In this document: positions 29,217-39,931 of the stretch, piece after piece | Layout of the letters: every line of letters begins with the position of its first letter | Position numbering within the stretch: the first letter of the stretch is position 1 | Source of the DNA: Fictibacillus arsenicus | GTDB taxonomy: Bacteria > Bacillota > Bacilli > Bacillales > Fictibacillaceae | Length of the DNA stretch: 64,000 nt | NCBI RefSeq assembly: GCF_001999465.1 | Contig: NZ_MQMF01000001.1 | Location: 124,001 to 188,000 of the forward strand | Direction of reading: 5' to 3' | Translations under genes and position numbers: made by a program | The notes under the pieces: generated by a model | Database searches by the model: none | Told to the model about the DNA's origin: nothing | Seen by the model: only the letters and a program-made list of their open reading frames with translations

Positions 29217-30264
29217 CATTATTTATATGAATTTTATTTGATGCATTTTCTTCAAAAGCAGGAGGAGGAGCTATCATAATAGCATCACAAAAATCACGTA
29301 TCTTTTTCATCGCTCTTATTCTGCTTTCAAGTCTGTGCACCAACTCGATTTGAGAAAATTGTGTTCTTTTATTGCTGTATAGATCTACTGCATTAAATAC
29401 CGGTTCAGGATAGGATAAATAACTAATTAATAATCCTCGTTCTTCATTTAAAAGCGGTACATGTTTCTCATATAAATCTAATAATACCTTTCCTTCTTCA
29501 ATCGTCCAGTCTCTCTGATGCGCAGCTCTCCTAAAATATACAGCCAAATCTCTTACTGGTGTGTCCAGCACAGCTTTTTCAAAGTTCAGCAGATGGCCTT
29601 CCCCTGTAGGATTAAATATCAAATGATTACGGGAAACTTTGCCATGGCACAGGACACTTCTATATCGCTTTTCACGCTGACAAGTATCGTACCAGTCTTT
29701 CAATCTTCTTTTCGCTTCTTCAGTCATTCTCATTATTTGATGAAAATGGCTTAAATACGTTAACTCAAAAGGAGACATATACGTTTTCTGCTCAGCTTCC
29801 TCCGTAAATCTTTCCATTTCGAACTGCCTGTTTTCCCATCTGTTCATTAAATATTGGTAAGAATGTTCAACGACTTCATTTGAAAAGTCTTGTTCTTTGA
29901 GTGTCAGAGCATGCACTTTACCAAGATGATCAAGCAGCACCTCATCCTTTGCTCTTTCATTTCTCTCATCAGATGCGAACCATGGCATGAGGTAATAGGT
30001 TTTTGGTCCAAGCTGAACAGTATAGTCACCAAATTTGGTTGGATACAAGGGTACTACTTGATGGAAACCAATTTCTGAAAGCCTTTGAATAACATGTGTG
30101 AACCAGCTTCGTTCTTCCTCGTTCATTTCTGCTTCTTTAAGTGCAAAAGTTCCTCTTTTCGTTATGACCTTCTTAACTTTCCCATGACGTTCAAGCTTTT
30201 CAGGAAAAAGATCATAATGAAAAAGTACGGGCCCGTAATTTAGTGTCTCCTTTTCCGTTGTCAT
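29200..30264 (-). CDS. ysxE: YsxE, CotS-family spore coat protein (probable pseudokinase)
   Basis: The 354-aa protein matches YsxE by family and by position downstream of spoVID and upstream of valS. It has the aminoglycoside-phosphotransferase-like fold, but the catalytic-loop Asp is replaced (SVLCHGKVSRNH instead of HGD) and the metal-binding motif reads LLNFEKA instead of DFD. A phosphotransfer role is therefore doubtful. It is probably a coat assembly factor made in the mother cell. Its ATG overlaps the upstream gene stop by 4 bases. Confidence 0.83.
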   Translation of the reverse strand: MTTEKETLNYGPVLFHYDLFPEKLERHGKVKKVITKRGTFALKEAEMNEEERSWFTHVIQRLSEIGFHQVVPLYPTKFGDYTVQLGPKTYYLMPWFASDERNERAKDEVLLDHLGKVHALTLKEQDFSNEVVEHSYQYLMNRWENRQFEMERFTEEAEQKTYMSPFELTYLSHFHQIMRMTEEAKRRLKDWYDTCQREKRYRSVLCHGKVSRNHLIFNPTGEGHLLNFEKAVLDTPVRDLAVYFRRAAHQRDWTIEEGKVLLDLYEKHVPLLNEERGLLISYLSYPEPVFNAVDLYSNKRTQFSQIELVHRLESRIRAMKKIRDFCDAIMIAPPPAFEENASNKIHINNEEDHI

Positions 30265-31172
30265 AGGGCCACCTTCCTTCGTTTTTCATCAAACCATTCA
30301 GTAACTGTTTTTAGAAAAGTCCGGTTCGCATCCCAAATGGCTTCGTACATATTCATTCCTTCAACCATCTTTTCTAAACTGGTGTTGTCTAATCGATTAA
30401 GACAATCAGTTAGTTCCCACGGTGTTGTAATTTCGGCTAACAAGAGCAGCCCATTATCACCACTTAACGGGAATATACGATCAATCTCTGTCAGAAGCAT
30501 TTTTAATGACAAGGGTGAATTGTGTTCCAGCCATTCGAATAAAAAATTACGTATCGGTAGGTAGCTTTGTACCGGTTTGGAATCACCACCTTGGTAAAAT
30601 AAAAAGTGAAAGATTCGTTTTCCATTGGCAATACATATTTCTTTCTCCAAAATCGGTACTTGTGTGTTTTGAACTTTTTTATGAAGCGCATCCGCAAAAC
30701 GAAGCCTCTTTTTTGCTTCGGCTAAACTTGTATTTAAAATTTGGAAAGTTCCATCTGTGTAATTTTGAGCTAGTTCCAAGCAATGATTATAATCAAATAC
30801 AGGGTATTCAACAGATAGATCTTTTCTATAGTTTCCTTGTACAGAAGCTGTTAAAAGCTGACCAATAAACTGTCCCCACCGTTCTACTTCTTCACAGCCA
30901 AAAAGTGTCTCTGCATAGTCATGAAGGGTAATCCAGTGCTTGCCATCAAACACTGCTGATTCTCCGTCTCTTGTTCGGATCATTCTGTCAGGAACGGCGC
31001 TAGAGCCTTTTGAAGACTCATCGCGCCATCTGACATGCCATTTTAGCATCTCTTCATCTTTCCAATACCTTAATCGTTTCTCACCAAAATCTGTCATGAT
31101 AATATGAGGCTCCTGCTTCCATCTTACCCCATATAAATCATATTCATTTTCTAAGAGGTTAATGAGCCCCAT
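30261..31172 (-). CDS. Unrecognised protein between SpoVID and YsxE
   Basis: The 303-aa product is not confidently recognised. The N-terminus (residues 1-60, YDLYGVRWKQEPHIIMTDFGEKRLRYWKDE) has the look of a CotS/YsxE N-lobe with alternating hydrophobic strands. No HGD or DFD catalytic motif is present later, so it may be a degenerate member of that family. It starts 14 bases after spoVID and overlaps ysxE by 4 bases, so it almost certainly belongs to the spoVID-ysxE sporulation operon. No signal peptide or membrane segment is seen. A spore coat role is inferred only from context. Confidence 0.75.
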   Translation of the reverse strand: MGLINLLENEYDLYGVRWKQEPHIIMTDFGEKRLRYWKDEEMLKWHVRWRDESSKGSSAVPDRMIRTRDGESAVFDGKHWITLHDYAETLFGCEEVERWGQFIGQLLTASVQGNYRKDLSVEYPVFDYNHCLELAQNYTDGTFQILNTSLAEAKKRLRFADALHKKVQNTQVPILEKEICIANGKRIFHFLFYQGGDSKPVQSYLPIRNFLFEWLEHNSPLSLKMLLTEIDRIFPLSGDNGLLLLAEITTPWELTDCLNRLDNTSLEKMVEGMNMYEAIWDANRTFLKTVTEWFDEKRRKVAL

Positions 31173-31186
31173 GGCAGCACCTCATT

Positions 31187-32653
31187 TTAGCGTGAACTAA
31201 CAGGTATATAGATAATTTGCCCTTCAGATACTTCACCCTGCTGCAATTGATTCATGCGCATCAGCGTATTAAGGGAGATATCATACCTTTCGCAAATATG
31301 TTCTAAAGAATCTCCGCGCTGAAGAATATACATTCTCATTTTTGAGAAGCGATCTTCTTTTCCTGACAGCATCTTTGTTAAATACAAGGCATTTTCATCC
31401 CTAGGTTCATCCTCTTCCCGTTCGGCTTGCTCTTCTTGTTCTTCGTAGCTGCTGGCTTCTGCTTCATATTCATATGACTGATCTTGTTCTTCTGTATACT
31501 GATAGCTTTGATCATCGTAATTCTGTTCATCATGATACGCTTGTTCTCCATACTCTTCAGCATTATATGGACGATCTCCGTATTCTTGCGTCTGATACTC
31601 CTGATAATTGTTTTCTTGCGCCGAGTAAGATTGCTGCTGCTGATACGGATTATATTCATATGGTCTTTCTTGCTGCTGGTAGGATTGCTGATTCTGATAA
31701 GGGTTCTGCTGATAATTATAGGCATCTTGAGCGTGATAATTCTGCTCTGCATACAGCTGATCATCATTCACATACTCCTGCTCATCTGAATGGCTCTCAT
31801 TATAAACAGATTCTTCATGAGCGTCTTCATATTCCGGCAGGTAATGTTCCTCAGTTTCTTGTTCTTCTGCTTCTTCCTCATTATTCGAATTCCTCATATC
31901 CTCATTAGAGAAGGCAATTGATTTTAACGAATCAAAGGTAGCATCCATTGTTGTATCATCTATTTCTTCAAAATGCGGTTTGAATTCAAAAGATGTTTTC
32001 TTCTCAGATCGGACTTCAGAGGCTTCCTCTCTAAAACTTGCTTGAAATTCATTTTGTTGTGGCTGAGAAGGTACTCCTCCACTTTGGCGAGCTTCAAATT
32101 GAAAAGGAGTAAATATCTCTGACTTTTCTTCATTTTGGTCAGAACGTTCCTCAACAGCAGAACGTACTGTCTCTTTAGGCAGTTCAAAGGCTTGACTTTC
32201 CTGGCGCTGTTTTTCATCTTTTATTCCAAAAATACAGATTGATGCTGAAAGTTCAAAGCAAGTCGAGTTAGGAAGTTCATATTCAAAAGACTCTACTTCA
32301 ACTTTTACCTGGTTTGAATCTTCAACACGGTAAGATGGAATCGTAATGTCAACAGGAAAGCGATGAACCAGTTCTGTAACCCCATCTTCTGCAACATTCA
32401 GCTGAGTAAGGGAACGATATGAAACACCTTCTGATAAAGGATTCCCTTCTAAATTTGACCCGCTGTTTTCATCCTGTTTTTCTCCACGGTATTTACCGTT
32501 TAAAATCAGAGCTCCCTTGATATAAACCTGTCCGGCTTCCTCACTGATGTTTATTTCAGGATTAAGTGACATCGACAAAACTTCAGCTACTTCCTGTCCT
32601 TTCTTAAGCCAAACAGACTCCTCAATGGAGAAACGCAGCTTCGATTGACTCAT
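31187..32653 (-). CDS. spoVID: SpoVID, spore coat encasement morphogenetic protein
   Basis: SpoVID drives the coat around the forespore and binds SafA and SpoIVA. The 488-aa protein has the conserved N-terminal domain (SKLRFSIEESVWLKKGQEVAEVLSMSL onward, to about 150). The central section is acidic and Gln/Tyr/Glu-rich low complexity (about 210-430). A C-terminal LysM domain (YILQRGDSLEHICERYDISL) ends at IPV. Its position after hemL and before ysxE matches B. subtilis. Confidence 0.93.
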   Translation of the reverse strand: MSQSKLRFSIEESVWLKKGQEVAEVLSMSLNPEINISEEAGQVYIKGALILNGKYRGEKQDENSGSNLEGNPLSEGVSYRSLTQLNVAEDGVTELVHRFPVDITIPSYRVEDSNQVKVEVESFEYELPNSTCFELSASICIFGIKDEKQRQESQAFELPKETVRSAVEERSDQNEEKSEIFTPFQFEARQSGGVPSQPQQNEFQASFREEASEVRSEKKTSFEFKPHFEEIDDTTMDATFDSLKSIAFSNEDMRNSNNEEEAEEQETEEHYLPEYEDAHEESVYNESHSDEQEYVNDDQLYAEQNYHAQDAYNYQQNPYQNQQSYQQQERPYEYNPYQQQQSYSAQENNYQEYQTQEYGDRPYNAEEYGEQAYHDEQNYDDQSYQYTEEQDQSYEYEAEASSYEEQEEQAEREEDEPRDENALYLTKMLSGKEDRFSKMRMYILQRGDSLEHICERYDISLNTLMRMNQLQQGEVSEGQIIYIPVSSR

Positions 32654-32749
32654 GCCCTTCTCCTCCTTTCAGGTTGCATATAGTTATACAATATAGGTGT
32701 ATGAGAGAACAGGACGAAATATGATTCAGAGTTCAATCAGTAAAAATAA

Positions 32750-32783
32750 AAATAGCGTCCGTTTTGATAAACGGACGCTATTT
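32750..32783 (-). terminator. Perfect 15-bp hairpin ending the hem operon
   Basis: Arms 32750-32764 and 32769-32783 pair perfectly around a TGAT loop, with a minus-strand tail TTTATTTTTACTG. It lies beyond repeat copy B, downstream of hemL, and upstream of spoVID. Confidence 0.92.
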
Positions 32784-32794
32784 CGCATAAATTG

Positions 32795-32980
32795 TAGCTA
32801 TTGAAAGTAGTTGATTTCTGCTCCAGGTTGCTCGCTTTCCACGGGGCGTGCGGTGAGCTTCCTCGTCGCATACCTAGCGAGAAGCTTCCCAGGTGGCAGG
32901 CACGCACCTTGCGCTCCAATCAACTTGCATTTGGTGAGTAAAGAAACAAACAAAAGCAACAATCTTTTAGAAAACAGCCT
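32795..32980. repeat. Dispersed intergenic repeat, copy B (short form)
   Basis: The core runs from GTTGATT (32810) to AATCAAC (32924) with the hallmark CTTTCCACGGGGCGTGCGGT. The right flank is AGCAACAATCTTTTAGAAA followed by ACAGCC. The right end abuts the hemL stop codon. Its right half is the same subtype as copy A. Confidence 0.88.
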
Positions 32981-34265
32981 ATTTCAATAATGAAAAAGCT
33001 TTTCTGAATGCATCAACTGTCTTGTTAATATCTTCTTCAGTATGTGCAGTTGATAAGAATAACCCTTCAAATTGCGAAGGAGGAAGAGAAATCCCTTCAT
33101 GCAGCATTGTGCGGAAACAAGAATTAAAATGATCCAAGTTTGATAATTTAGCGGTTTCGTAGTTAATTACATCTTGATTAGTAAAGAAGAAACCAATCAT
33201 GCTACCTGCCCGGTTGATCGTATGGTCGATCCCGTAATGTTCTGCTGCTTCAGATATTCCTGAAGCAAGCTGATCACCAAGCTTTTTAAAATAATCATAG
33301 CTTTCTTTTGTCAACTGAGAAAGAGTAGCATAACCTGCAGCCATGGCTAATGGATTTCCAGACAAAGTTCCAGCCTGATAAATAGGTCCGCTAGGTGCAA
33401 TTTGCTGCATGATTTCACGCTTGCCTCCGTAAGCCCCTACTGGCAATCCTCCGCCTATTACTTTTCCTAAACATGTAAGGTCAGGTGTTACACCAAAATA
33501 ACCCTGTGCACATTCATAATCCACACGGAATCCTGTCATAACTTCATCAAAGATTAATAGTGAGCCATGCTGTTCAGTCATTTTGCGGACACCCTCAAGG
33601 AATCCTTTTTGTGGAGGAACAACTCCCATGTTTCCAGCTACAGGCTCAACGATTACGCAGGCAATATCCTCTCCGAATTGATCGAATGCAATCTGCAGAC
33701 TTTCTAGATCATTGTACGGAACAGTGATCGTATTCTGTGCTATCCCTTCAGGTACACCTGGAGAATCCGGCAGGCCAAGTGTGGCGACACCTGAGCCTGC
33801 TTTGATCAGCAATGAGTCGCCATGACCATGGTAACAGCCCTCAAACTTTACTATCTTGCTTCTTCCTGTATATCCTCGAGCAAGACGAAGTGCGCTCATC
33901 GTTGCCTCTGTTCCGGAGTTGACCATACGAACCACTTCTATAGAGGGAACACGGTCAATAACAAGCTTCGCCAGTTTCGTTTCCATCTCGTTAGGAGCTC
34001 CAAAGCTAGTTCCTCGTTCAGCAGTCTCTTTAAGAGCTTTTACCACTGTTTCATCTGCATGACCTAAAATTAATGGCCCCCAGGATAGAACGTAATCAAT
34101 ATATTCATTTCCATCGATATCATAAATTTTAGATCCTTTGCCGCGTTCCATAAATACAGGATCCATATTCACTGATTTAAAAGCACGTACAGGACTGTTT
34201 ACGCCGCCAGGCATATATTCCTTTGCTTCTTTGAACGCAGCGATTGATTTTTCAAAGTTTCTCAT
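32979..34265 (-). CDS. hemL: Glutamate-1-semialdehyde 2,1-aminomutase
   Basis: HemL converts glutamate-1-semialdehyde to 5-aminolevulinate, using PMP/PLP. The 428-aa protein shows [11 protein letters not shown] at the N-terminus, the PLP Lys K268 in [18 protein letters not shown] and [14 protein letters not shown]. It is the last gene of hemAXCDBL, 18 bp after hemB. Confidence 0.96.
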   Translation of the reverse strand: MRNFEKSIAAFKEAKEYMPGGVNSPVRAFKSVNMDPVFMERGKGSKIYDIDGNEYIDYVLSWGPLILGHADETVVKALKETAERGTSFGAPNEMETKLAKLVIDRVPSIEVVRMVNSGTEATMSALRLARGYTGRSKIVKFEGCYHGHGDSLLIKAGSGVATLGLPDSPGVPEGIAQNTITVPYNDLESLQIAFDQFGEDIACVIVEPVAGNMGVVPPQKGFLEGVRKMTEQHGSLLIFDEVMTGFRVDYECAQGYFGVTPDLTCLGKVIGGGLPVGAYGGKREIMQQIAPSGPIYQAGTLSGNPLAMAAGYATLSQLTKESYDYFKKLGDQLASGISEAAEHYGIDHTINRAGSMIGFFFTNQDVINYETAKLSNLDHFNSCFRTMLHEGISLPPSQFEGLFLSTAHTEEDINKTVDAFRKAFSLLK

Positions 34266-34283
34266 ATTGACACCCTCTCCTGT

Positions 34284-35258
34284 TTAATGGTTATTTTTCA
34301 GCCATCTTGCTGCATCTTTAGCAAAATATGTGATGATGAGATCTGCTCCAGCTCTTTTCATAGAAATTAATTTTTCTAGGACGATACTTTTTTCATCTAC
34401 CCAGCCATTTATGGCTGCTGCTTTAATCATTGAATATTCACCGCTCACGTTATAAGCAACAAGAGGAAGTGGATATCTATCCTTTAATTCACGAAGAATG
34501 TCCAAATACGAAAGTGCTGGTTTAACCATCAAGAAGTCCGCTCCTTCAGCAATGTCTGACTCTGCTTCACGAAGAGCTTCCAGGCGGTTTGCAGGATCCA
34601 TTTGATAGGTTTTTCTGTCACCAAACTGCGGTGTGCTATGTGCAGCATCACGAAACGGACCGTAAAAAGATGAAGCATACTTTACTGCATAAGACATAAT
34701 CGGAATTTCTGTATAACCCGCTTCATCCAACCCTTCTCTTATCGCTGCAACAAACCCGTCCATCATATTAGAAGGAGCTATAATATCAGCTCCTGCTTCT
34801 GCTTGAGAAACTGCTGTTTTTGCCAATAGTTTAAGGGTTTCGTCGTTAAGTACATAGCCGTTCTCAATAACTCCGCAATGGCCATGATCTGTAAACTGAC
34901 AAAGACAAGTATCTGCGATAACAGTTAGAGAGGGTGCAATCTCTTTAATCAGCCGAATGGCTTTTTGTACAATCCCGTTATGGTCATATGCAGAACTGCC
35001 GCATTCATCTTTCTCACCAGGTACACCGAAAGCAATAATAGATTGAATACCTAGGCTTTCAACTTCTTTAATTTCTTCTTCTAATAAATCAAGTGAAAGA
35101 TGATAAACGCCTGGCATTGAAGGCACTTCTTTCTTAACATTTTCACCCTCTACAAAAAATAGTGGATAAATAAAATCTGATACATACAGATGTGTTTCTC
35201 GTACAAGTGAACGCATTGAGGCAGTTCTTCTTAAACGGCGATGACGCTGGAAATTCAT
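34284..35258 (-). CDS. hemB: Porphobilinogen synthase (ALA dehydratase)
   Basis: HemB joins two 5-aminolevulinates to porphobilinogen. Visible are the zinc-site cysteines in [15 protein letters not shown] and the Schiff-base lysines in [17 protein letters not shown] and [13 protein letters not shown] at 35258 (324 aa) is supported by GGAGGAAG upstream and lies one base past the hemD stop; the frame upstream of it is not used. Confidence 0.96.
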   Translation of the reverse strand: MNFQRHRRLRRTASMRSLVRETHLYVSDFIYPLFFVEGENVKKEVPSMPGVYHLSLDLLEEEIKEVESLGIQSIIAFGVPGEKDECGSSAYDHNGIVQKAIRLIKEIAPSLTVIADTCLCQFTDHGHCGVIENGYVLNDETLKLLAKTAVSQAEAGADIIAPSNMMDGFVAAIREGLDEAGYTEIPIMSYAVKYASSFYGPFRDAAHSTPQFGDRKTYQMDPANRLEALREAESDIAEGADFLMVKPALSYLDILRELKDRYPLPLVAYNVSGEYSMIKAAAINGWVDEKSIVLEKLISMKRAGADLIITYFAKDAARWLKNNH

Positions 35259-35259
35259 A

Positions 35260-36012
35260 CTAGCTTCCTCCTTGAAAATAATTTGCAGCAAGTTTCACCA
35301 TGTCCTCAGCTGTATATCTTTCAGGCATAAAAACATGTTGGAACCCTATCTCAAGAGCTGCTTGTTTTGTAGTCGGTCCAATACAAAAAGCAGGGGTTTT
35401 CAAAATCCTGCTGTTTTGTTTCTTTTCATAATTCGAAGTCATAAATGAGACAGCAGAAGGACTTAAGAAAAAGAAGCAATCCGCTTTTAAGACTAAACCC
35501 CAATCAACGTCCTCAGCGGGTTTTGTCTCGTAGACAACCAGTTCTTCCACTTCTGCATTATCTTTTAGTTGATCTTTAATGTAAGAAGGAGCGAGACTTC
35601 CCTTTGGAAAAAGTACATTTTCTCCAACTTTAATTTCTCTTTTTAAAAGTTCAACTAGTGCTTCAGCATCATACCGCTTCGGAACTAGGATTGAATCGAT
35701 TCCTCGCTCATGTAACGCTTGCGCAGTTTTCTCTCCAACTGCAGCAAATTTATGATGATCAAACGATAAATTATAATCTTTGATAATACTAAAAAAATGA
35801 TCAACACCATTCTTGCTGGTGAAAATTATCCACTTAAAGCGGGATATGTGATGGATCGAAAACACATTATCCGTTCCTGTTATTGTCACAACCGGAAAAG
35901 GGAGCGGGATGCCCCCTTCTTCTTTAATTAGTGATAGTAATGAATCTGCTTGCTCTTTAGGCCGGGTAACAAGTACAGTTTTACCTGCTAATGGACCTTC
36001 TGTTGTCTTCAT
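35260..36012 (-). CDS. hemD: Uroporphyrinogen-III synthase
   Basis: HemD cyclises and inverts ring D of hydroxymethylbilane. The 250-aa protein has the weakly conserved two-domain HemD fold, with [13 protein letters not shown] at the start, [27 protein letters not shown] and [11 protein letters not shown]. Its start overlaps the hemC stop by one base (TAATG). The family is divergent, but the context makes it sure. Confidence 0.93.
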   Translation of the reverse strand: MKTTEGPLAGKTVLVTRPKEQADSLLSLIKEEGGIPLPFPVVTITGTDNVFSIHHISRFKWIIFTSKNGVDHFFSIIKDYNLSFDHHKFAAVGEKTAQALHERGIDSILVPKRYDAEALVELLKREIKVGENVLFPKGSLAPSYIKDQLKDNAEVEELVVYETKPAEDVDWGLVLKADCFFFLSPSAVSFMTSNYEKKQNSRILKTPAFCIGPTTKQAALEIGFQHVFMPERYTAEDMVKLAANYFQGGS

Positions 36013-36941
36013 TAAATATCCAGGTCCTTTTTCACATCATCAAGAATCTTTTTTGCACCGATTTCTTTTAATTCCTGAGCGAGTTCAACCCCTACCTGTT
36101 GAGGGTCTTTTCCTGTTTTCACTTCTTTTAGTACTTTTTTTCCTGAAGGATCTGCAACTAGCCCTGTTAATGTAACTTCATCATTGGTTAGAGTTGCGTA
36201 TGCAGCGATAGGTACTTGGCATCCGCCTTCTAAAGTATCCAAGAATGCCCGCTCCGCCAGAACGGTCTGAAATGTATACGAGTCATTTAAAGTGGCTAAT
36301 AACTCTTTTACTTCATCATCTTCACTTCTGCATTCAATCGCAAGCGATCCTTGTCCTACTGCAGGTAAACAAAGATCTGTATCCAGAAATTCCGTTACAA
36401 CATTCTTAGACCAGCCCATTCTCTCTAATCCAGCAGCAGCAAGGATAATAGCATCAAATTCACCAGATTTCAGCTTTTCCAATCGAGTATCAATATTTCC
36501 TCGAATAGATTTAATAGATAAATCAGGGCGAGTATGTAAAAGCTGTGCCGCTCTTCTTAAAGAACTTGTTCCAACAACTGCACCTTCTGGCAATTCACGC
36601 AAAGAAGAATATTTTTCAGAAATAAGAGCATCTCGCGGATCTACACGTTTAGGCGTACAAGCGATCTCTAGACCTTCTGGCAGAGCTGCTGGCATATCCT
36701 TCATACTATGGACTGCGATATCAATCTCTTTATCTAACATAGCTTGCTCAATTTCTTTTACAAAAAGACCTTTTCCGCCTACTTTAGATAAGGTAACGTC
36801 TAAGATGACATCACCTTTTGTTACAATCTCTTTTACTTCAAACTCAAAAGGAAGACCGGTGTTCTTTAGCTGGTCGATAACCCAGTTCGTCTGAGTAAGA
36901 GCCAGTTTACTTCTTCTTGAACCTACTATTATTTTTCTCAT
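36012..36941 (-). CDS. hemC: Hydroxymethylbilane synthase
   Basis: HemC polymerises four porphobilinogens on a dipyrromethane cofactor attached to C241 in [13 protein letters not shown]. The 309-aa protein also shows [19 protein letters not shown] and [11 protein letters not shown]. It lies 20 bp after hemX. Confidence 0.96.
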   Translation of the reverse strand: MRKIIVGSRRSKLALTQTNWVIDQLKNTGLPFEFEVKEIVTKGDVILDVTLSKVGGKGLFVKEIEQAMLDKEIDIAVHSMKDMPAALPEGLEIACTPKRVDPRDALISEKYSSLRELPEGAVVGTSSLRRAAQLLHTRPDLSIKSIRGNIDTRLEKLKSGEFDAIILAAAGLERMGWSKNVVTEFLDTDLCLPAVGQGSLAIECRSEDDEVKELLATLNDSYTFQTVLAERAFLDTLEGGCQVPIAAYATLTNDEVTLTGLVADPSGKKVLKEVKTGKDPQQVGVELAQELKEIGAKKILDDVKKDLDI

Positions 36942-36961
36942 TTTATAAAACTCCTATCTCT

Positions 36962-37780
36962 TTACTTATACCAAAGATGAAACTCAGTAAATGTAGATGC
37001 TAAAAAGTAATTTATAAGGACTACTAGAAAGGCTGCTGTGTTCCAGAGAGCAAGGGTTTTACCTTGAACACCCCTGGCTACTTTTTGATATAAGTAAGTG
37101 CTGTAAACCAAAAGTACGATAAACGATGAGATTACTTTCACATCAAGAAGTGTAAAGTTATTTATCTTCCAGAATGCCCATATCACGCCTAATATTAAAC
37201 TAAGCAGCAGCAGCGGAACACCTACTGTATTTAAACGGAACGAAAGCTTTTCGAGATAAGAAAGACTTCCGAAGCGCTGAAGCCGTTTACTCCATTTTTT
37301 CTTTTTAAGCATACCGTGCTGAATTAAATACATAAAAGAAAAAATAAAAGATAAAGAGAAAGCCCCATATGATATAAAAGCCATCGTAATATGAATGATT
37401 AATAGTTCTGAAAAGAGCTGTTTTTCAATAACTGCACTTGCTTGACCGGTTGGTGCAAATAAATGTATGGAAACGAGCAAAAAACCAAGTACGTTCGTAA
37501 AAAACACGAGGAAGTCGACTCTGAAAAACCTACTCATTACAACAGAAAAAGTAACAAGTATCCAAGCATAAAAAAACAGGCCTTCTGACGGTGTTAAGAT
37601 TGGAAACCGCTGATCTTCCAGCATCCGTAACACAAAGAAGACCGTTTGCAGTACCCAGACAATAGAAAGCAACCAGAAAGCAAACTGGTTCGCTTTCCGG
37701 TTGTTTTGAAGAAAATCTATAAAATATCCCGTGATGCTTAGTGCATATAAGACAATTGTAAGATCATATATCCAATTCAT
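36962..37780 (-). CDS. hemX: HemX membrane protein
   Basis: HemX is a membrane protein of the cytochrome c assembly (CcmC/CcsA-like) family that lowers HemA levels in B. subtilis. The 272-aa product has about eight hydrophobic segments, including LNTVGVPLLLLSLILGVIWAF. ATG at 37780 (MNWIYDLTIVLYALS) fits homologues, with GGAG 10 bases upstream; the open frame to 37852 is not supported. It follows hemA by 37 bp. Confidence 0.9.
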   Translation of the reverse strand: MNWIYDLTIVLYALSITGYFIDFLQNNRKANQFAFWLLSIVWVLQTVFFVLRMLEDQRFPILTPSEGLFFYAWILVTFSVVMSRFFRVDFLVFFTNVLGFLLVSIHLFAPTGQASAVIEKQLFSELLIIHITMAFISYGAFSLSFIFSFMYLIQHGMLKKKKWSKRLQRFGSLSYLEKLSFRLNTVGVPLLLLSLILGVIWAFWKINNFTLLDVKVISSFIVLLVYSTYLYQKVARGVQGKTLALWNTAAFLVVLINYFLASTFTEFHLWYK

Positions 37781-37817
37781 TTTGCTCACACTCCATGAGC
37801 CCGAGGGAAACAATAAG

Positions 37818-39185
37818 TTATGTTCTTGCCGTAAAAGGATTGACAGCCTCATCAGCTAATGATGCTTTGTCTTCTCTGTTTGCAGCAAAACCTGTTTCCG
37901 ACTGCTTTTGTTTATCCAAATAATCTTCCAATGCAAAAATCTCAGTAAATAACTGCAGCTGCTCTTCTGCATCAGCTTGTCCAGCTATTTCTTTAGCTCT
38001 CGTAACAGGATCACGCAAAAGCTGGTTTACAATACTCTTTGTATGTTTGCTTAAAATCTTTTTCTCTCGATCTGTTAAATCAGGCATTTTGCGTTCAATA
38101 CTCTGCATCGTTTCAGCTTGGATGTTCAATGCCTTCTCACGAAGAGCAGAAATCAAAGGTACTACACCAAGCATTGATATCCAAGATTGAAAATCAACGA
38201 TTTCTGATTCAATGAGAATCTCAATCTTTTCCGCTTCTTTTTTTCGCTCTGCCAAGTTTGATTCAACGATTCCTTCTAAATCATCAATATCGTATAAGAA
38301 AACGCTGTCCATATCATGCAATGCAGGATCTAAATCCCTCGGAACCGCAATGTCCACCATAAACAGCGGAAGCCCTTTTCGTTTCTTAATAGCAGGCGCA
38401 GCCATTTCTTTTGTGATAACAAAATCACTTGCTCCTGTAGATGAGATAACAATGTCCGCTTTCACTAGCAGTTTATCTAAATCGTTAAAAGGGTGAGCGA
38501 CACCATGAAACTTTTCTGCTACTTCTTTTGCTTTTTCGAATGTGCGGTTAATTACCAGCACTTCATTGCCGCCGCTGGCATGAAGGTGCTTAGCCGTTAA
38601 CTCGCCCATTTTCCCTGCGCCAACGATCAAAATCGTCTTATTCTGCAGTCCGCCAAAGATTTTCTTTGCAAGTTCAACAGCTGCGTAGCTGACTGAAACT
38701 GCATTTTCGCCAATATCAGTTTCGGAATGGCATTTTTTCGCAAATGTTATTGCTTGCTTCATTAATTTATTAAAAATGGTACCTGTAGCCGATAGCTTTT
38801 GTGATTCAAGAAAGCTGTCTTTTACCTGTCCAAGAATTTGAGTCTCTCCGATTACCATCGAATCCAAGCCAGCTGATACACGGAATAAATGCTCTACAGC
38901 TGCTTCACCGTCTCTTATGCTTAAAAAAGGAGAAAGTTCTTCTTTTTCAATGTTAAACCAATCTGCTAAAAACGATTTGATGTAGTATCTTCCTGTGTGA
39001 AGCTGATCAGCAACCGCATAAATTTCAGTACGGTTACAGGTAGAAACGATTACACATTCAAGTATACTTTTTTGTTTGCGGAGTAAAGAAATCGCATCCT
39101 GTATTTCAGCGGGCTGAAACGCAACTTTTTCCCTGATTTCCACGGGAGCCGTTTTGTAATTAAGTCCTACCACTAAGATATGCAT
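37818..39185 (-). CDS. hemA: Glutamyl-tRNA reductase
   Basis: HemA reduces glutamyl-tRNA to glutamate-1-semialdehyde with NADPH, the committed step of heme synthesis. The active-site Cys is C50 in [28 protein letters not shown] and the NADPH motif [14 protein letters not shown] follow. The 455-aa protein starts after AAGGAGGTG. It heads the hemAXCDBL operon. Confidence 0.96.
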   Translation of the reverse strand: MHILVVGLNYKTAPVEIREKVAFQPAEIQDAISLLRKQKSILECVIVSTCNRTEIYAVADQLHTGRYYIKSFLADWFNIEKEELSPFLSIRDGEAAVEHLFRVSAGLDSMVIGETQILGQVKDSFLESQKLSATGTIFNKLMKQAITFAKKCHSETDIGENAVSVSYAAVELAKKIFGGLQNKTILIVGAGKMGELTAKHLHASGGNEVLVINRTFEKAKEVAEKFHGVAHPFNDLDKLLVKADIVISSTGASDFVITKEMAAPAIKKRKGLPLFMVDIAVPRDLDPALHDMDSVFLYDIDDLEGIVESNLAERKKEAEKIEILIESEIVDFQSWISMLGVVPLISALREKALNIQAETMQSIERKMPDLTDREKKILSKHTKSIVNQLLRDPVTRAKEIAGQADAEEQLQLFTEIFALEDYLDKQKQSETGFAANREDKASLADEAVNPFTART

Positions 39186-39221
39186 GCGCTCACCTCCTTT
39201 TTATGTATGTTTTCTATGTTC

Positions 39222-39250
39222 ATTATACCATGGACAAAAATGCAAATTGC
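39222..39250 (-). promoter_or_regulatory. Probable hemA promoter (extended -10)
   Basis: A perfect TATAAT preceded by TGG (extended -10) lies at 39222-39227 on the minus strand, about 35 bases before the hemA start. The -35 at 17-18 bases is weak (GGCAAT/GCAATT). No clear Per box was seen, though hemA is PerR-controlled in B. subtilis. Confidence 0.55.
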
Positions 39251-39415
39251 CGGTATATTGTGAACAGAATTTAAACGTTTATGCTATGATAGGGTTATTA
39301 ATTTAAGGTATGTAACCGTCTTAGGATTTCCTGAATTTCTAAAACTTAGCACCATTATTTAAAATAACAAATTTCGACCAAATTAGCAAAGGTTATACGC
39401 AATATTGGAGGACTT

Positions 39416-39892
39416 ATGAAACAACAGAGCAAATTCAGCGGATTTATATTAATTGGTATCGGTTTATTCTTTTTTGCAATTCAGATGAATATTGAAATGA
39501 TACAGCCTTATCTGACCTGGCCAACTTTGATTCTAATTATTGGACTGGCACTTCTAATGCAAGCAGGTTCAGGAAAAGACCCAGCAAGTCTGTTTTCAGG
39601 TGTTTTCCTAACAGGACTCGGCATCCATTTTCATGCTGTTTCAAAAATTCCTTCCTGGCCAGAGCCGCTGCAAATGATAACATTGCTTACAGGGATTGCT
39701 TTCTTAATCCAGTATAAAAAGGCGAAAGAGGGTCTTATACCTGGACTATTGTTAACTAGTTTGTCACTTTGGCTTATCTTTTTTAACCATAATACCCCTT
39801 CTGTAGAGAATATATTTGCGAAAGCAGAGAATTTCTGGCCGATCATCCTAATGGTTCTAGGAGCCTATTTCATATTTTTCAAGAAAAAATAA
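39416..39892 (+). CDS. ysxD: Integral membrane protein in the ysxD position
   Basis: The 158-aa protein has about six hydrophobic segments (FILIGIGLFFFAIQMN, WPTLILIIGLALLMQ, MITLLTGIAFLIQYK, FWPIILMVLGAYFIFF), separated by short loops, and no catalytic motif. A GGAGG ribosome site precedes ATG. It sits between hemA and ysxC, where B. subtilis has the uncharacterised ysxD; the symbol rests on position and on being a small membrane protein. It is on the opposite strand from its neighbours and has a strong terminator. Confidence 0.7.
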   Translation: MKQQSKFSGFILIGIGLFFFAIQMNIEMIQPYLTWPTLILIIGLALLMQAGSGKDPASLFSGVFLTGLGIHFHAVSKIPSWPEPLQMITLLTGIAFLIQYKKAKEGLIPGLLLTSLSLWLIFFNHNTPSVENIFAKAENFWPIILMVLGAYFIFFKKK

Positions 39893-39924
39893 AAGCAGCG
39901 TTCCTGTAGAGGAACGCTGCTTTT
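39891..39924 (+). terminator. Perfect 15-bp terminator after the ysxD-like gene
   Basis: AAAAGCAGCGTTCCT (39891-39905) and its complement (39910-39924) enclose a GTAG loop and end in a T run. Because both sides carry A/T runs it may stop transcription in both directions. Confidence 0.92.
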
Positions 39925-39931
39925 ATTCTTT

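Noticed and set aside
31378-31908. Frames on both strands across the middle of spoVID
   Set aside because: They arise from the Gln/Tyr/Glu-rich low-complexity part of SpoVID and have no initiation signals.
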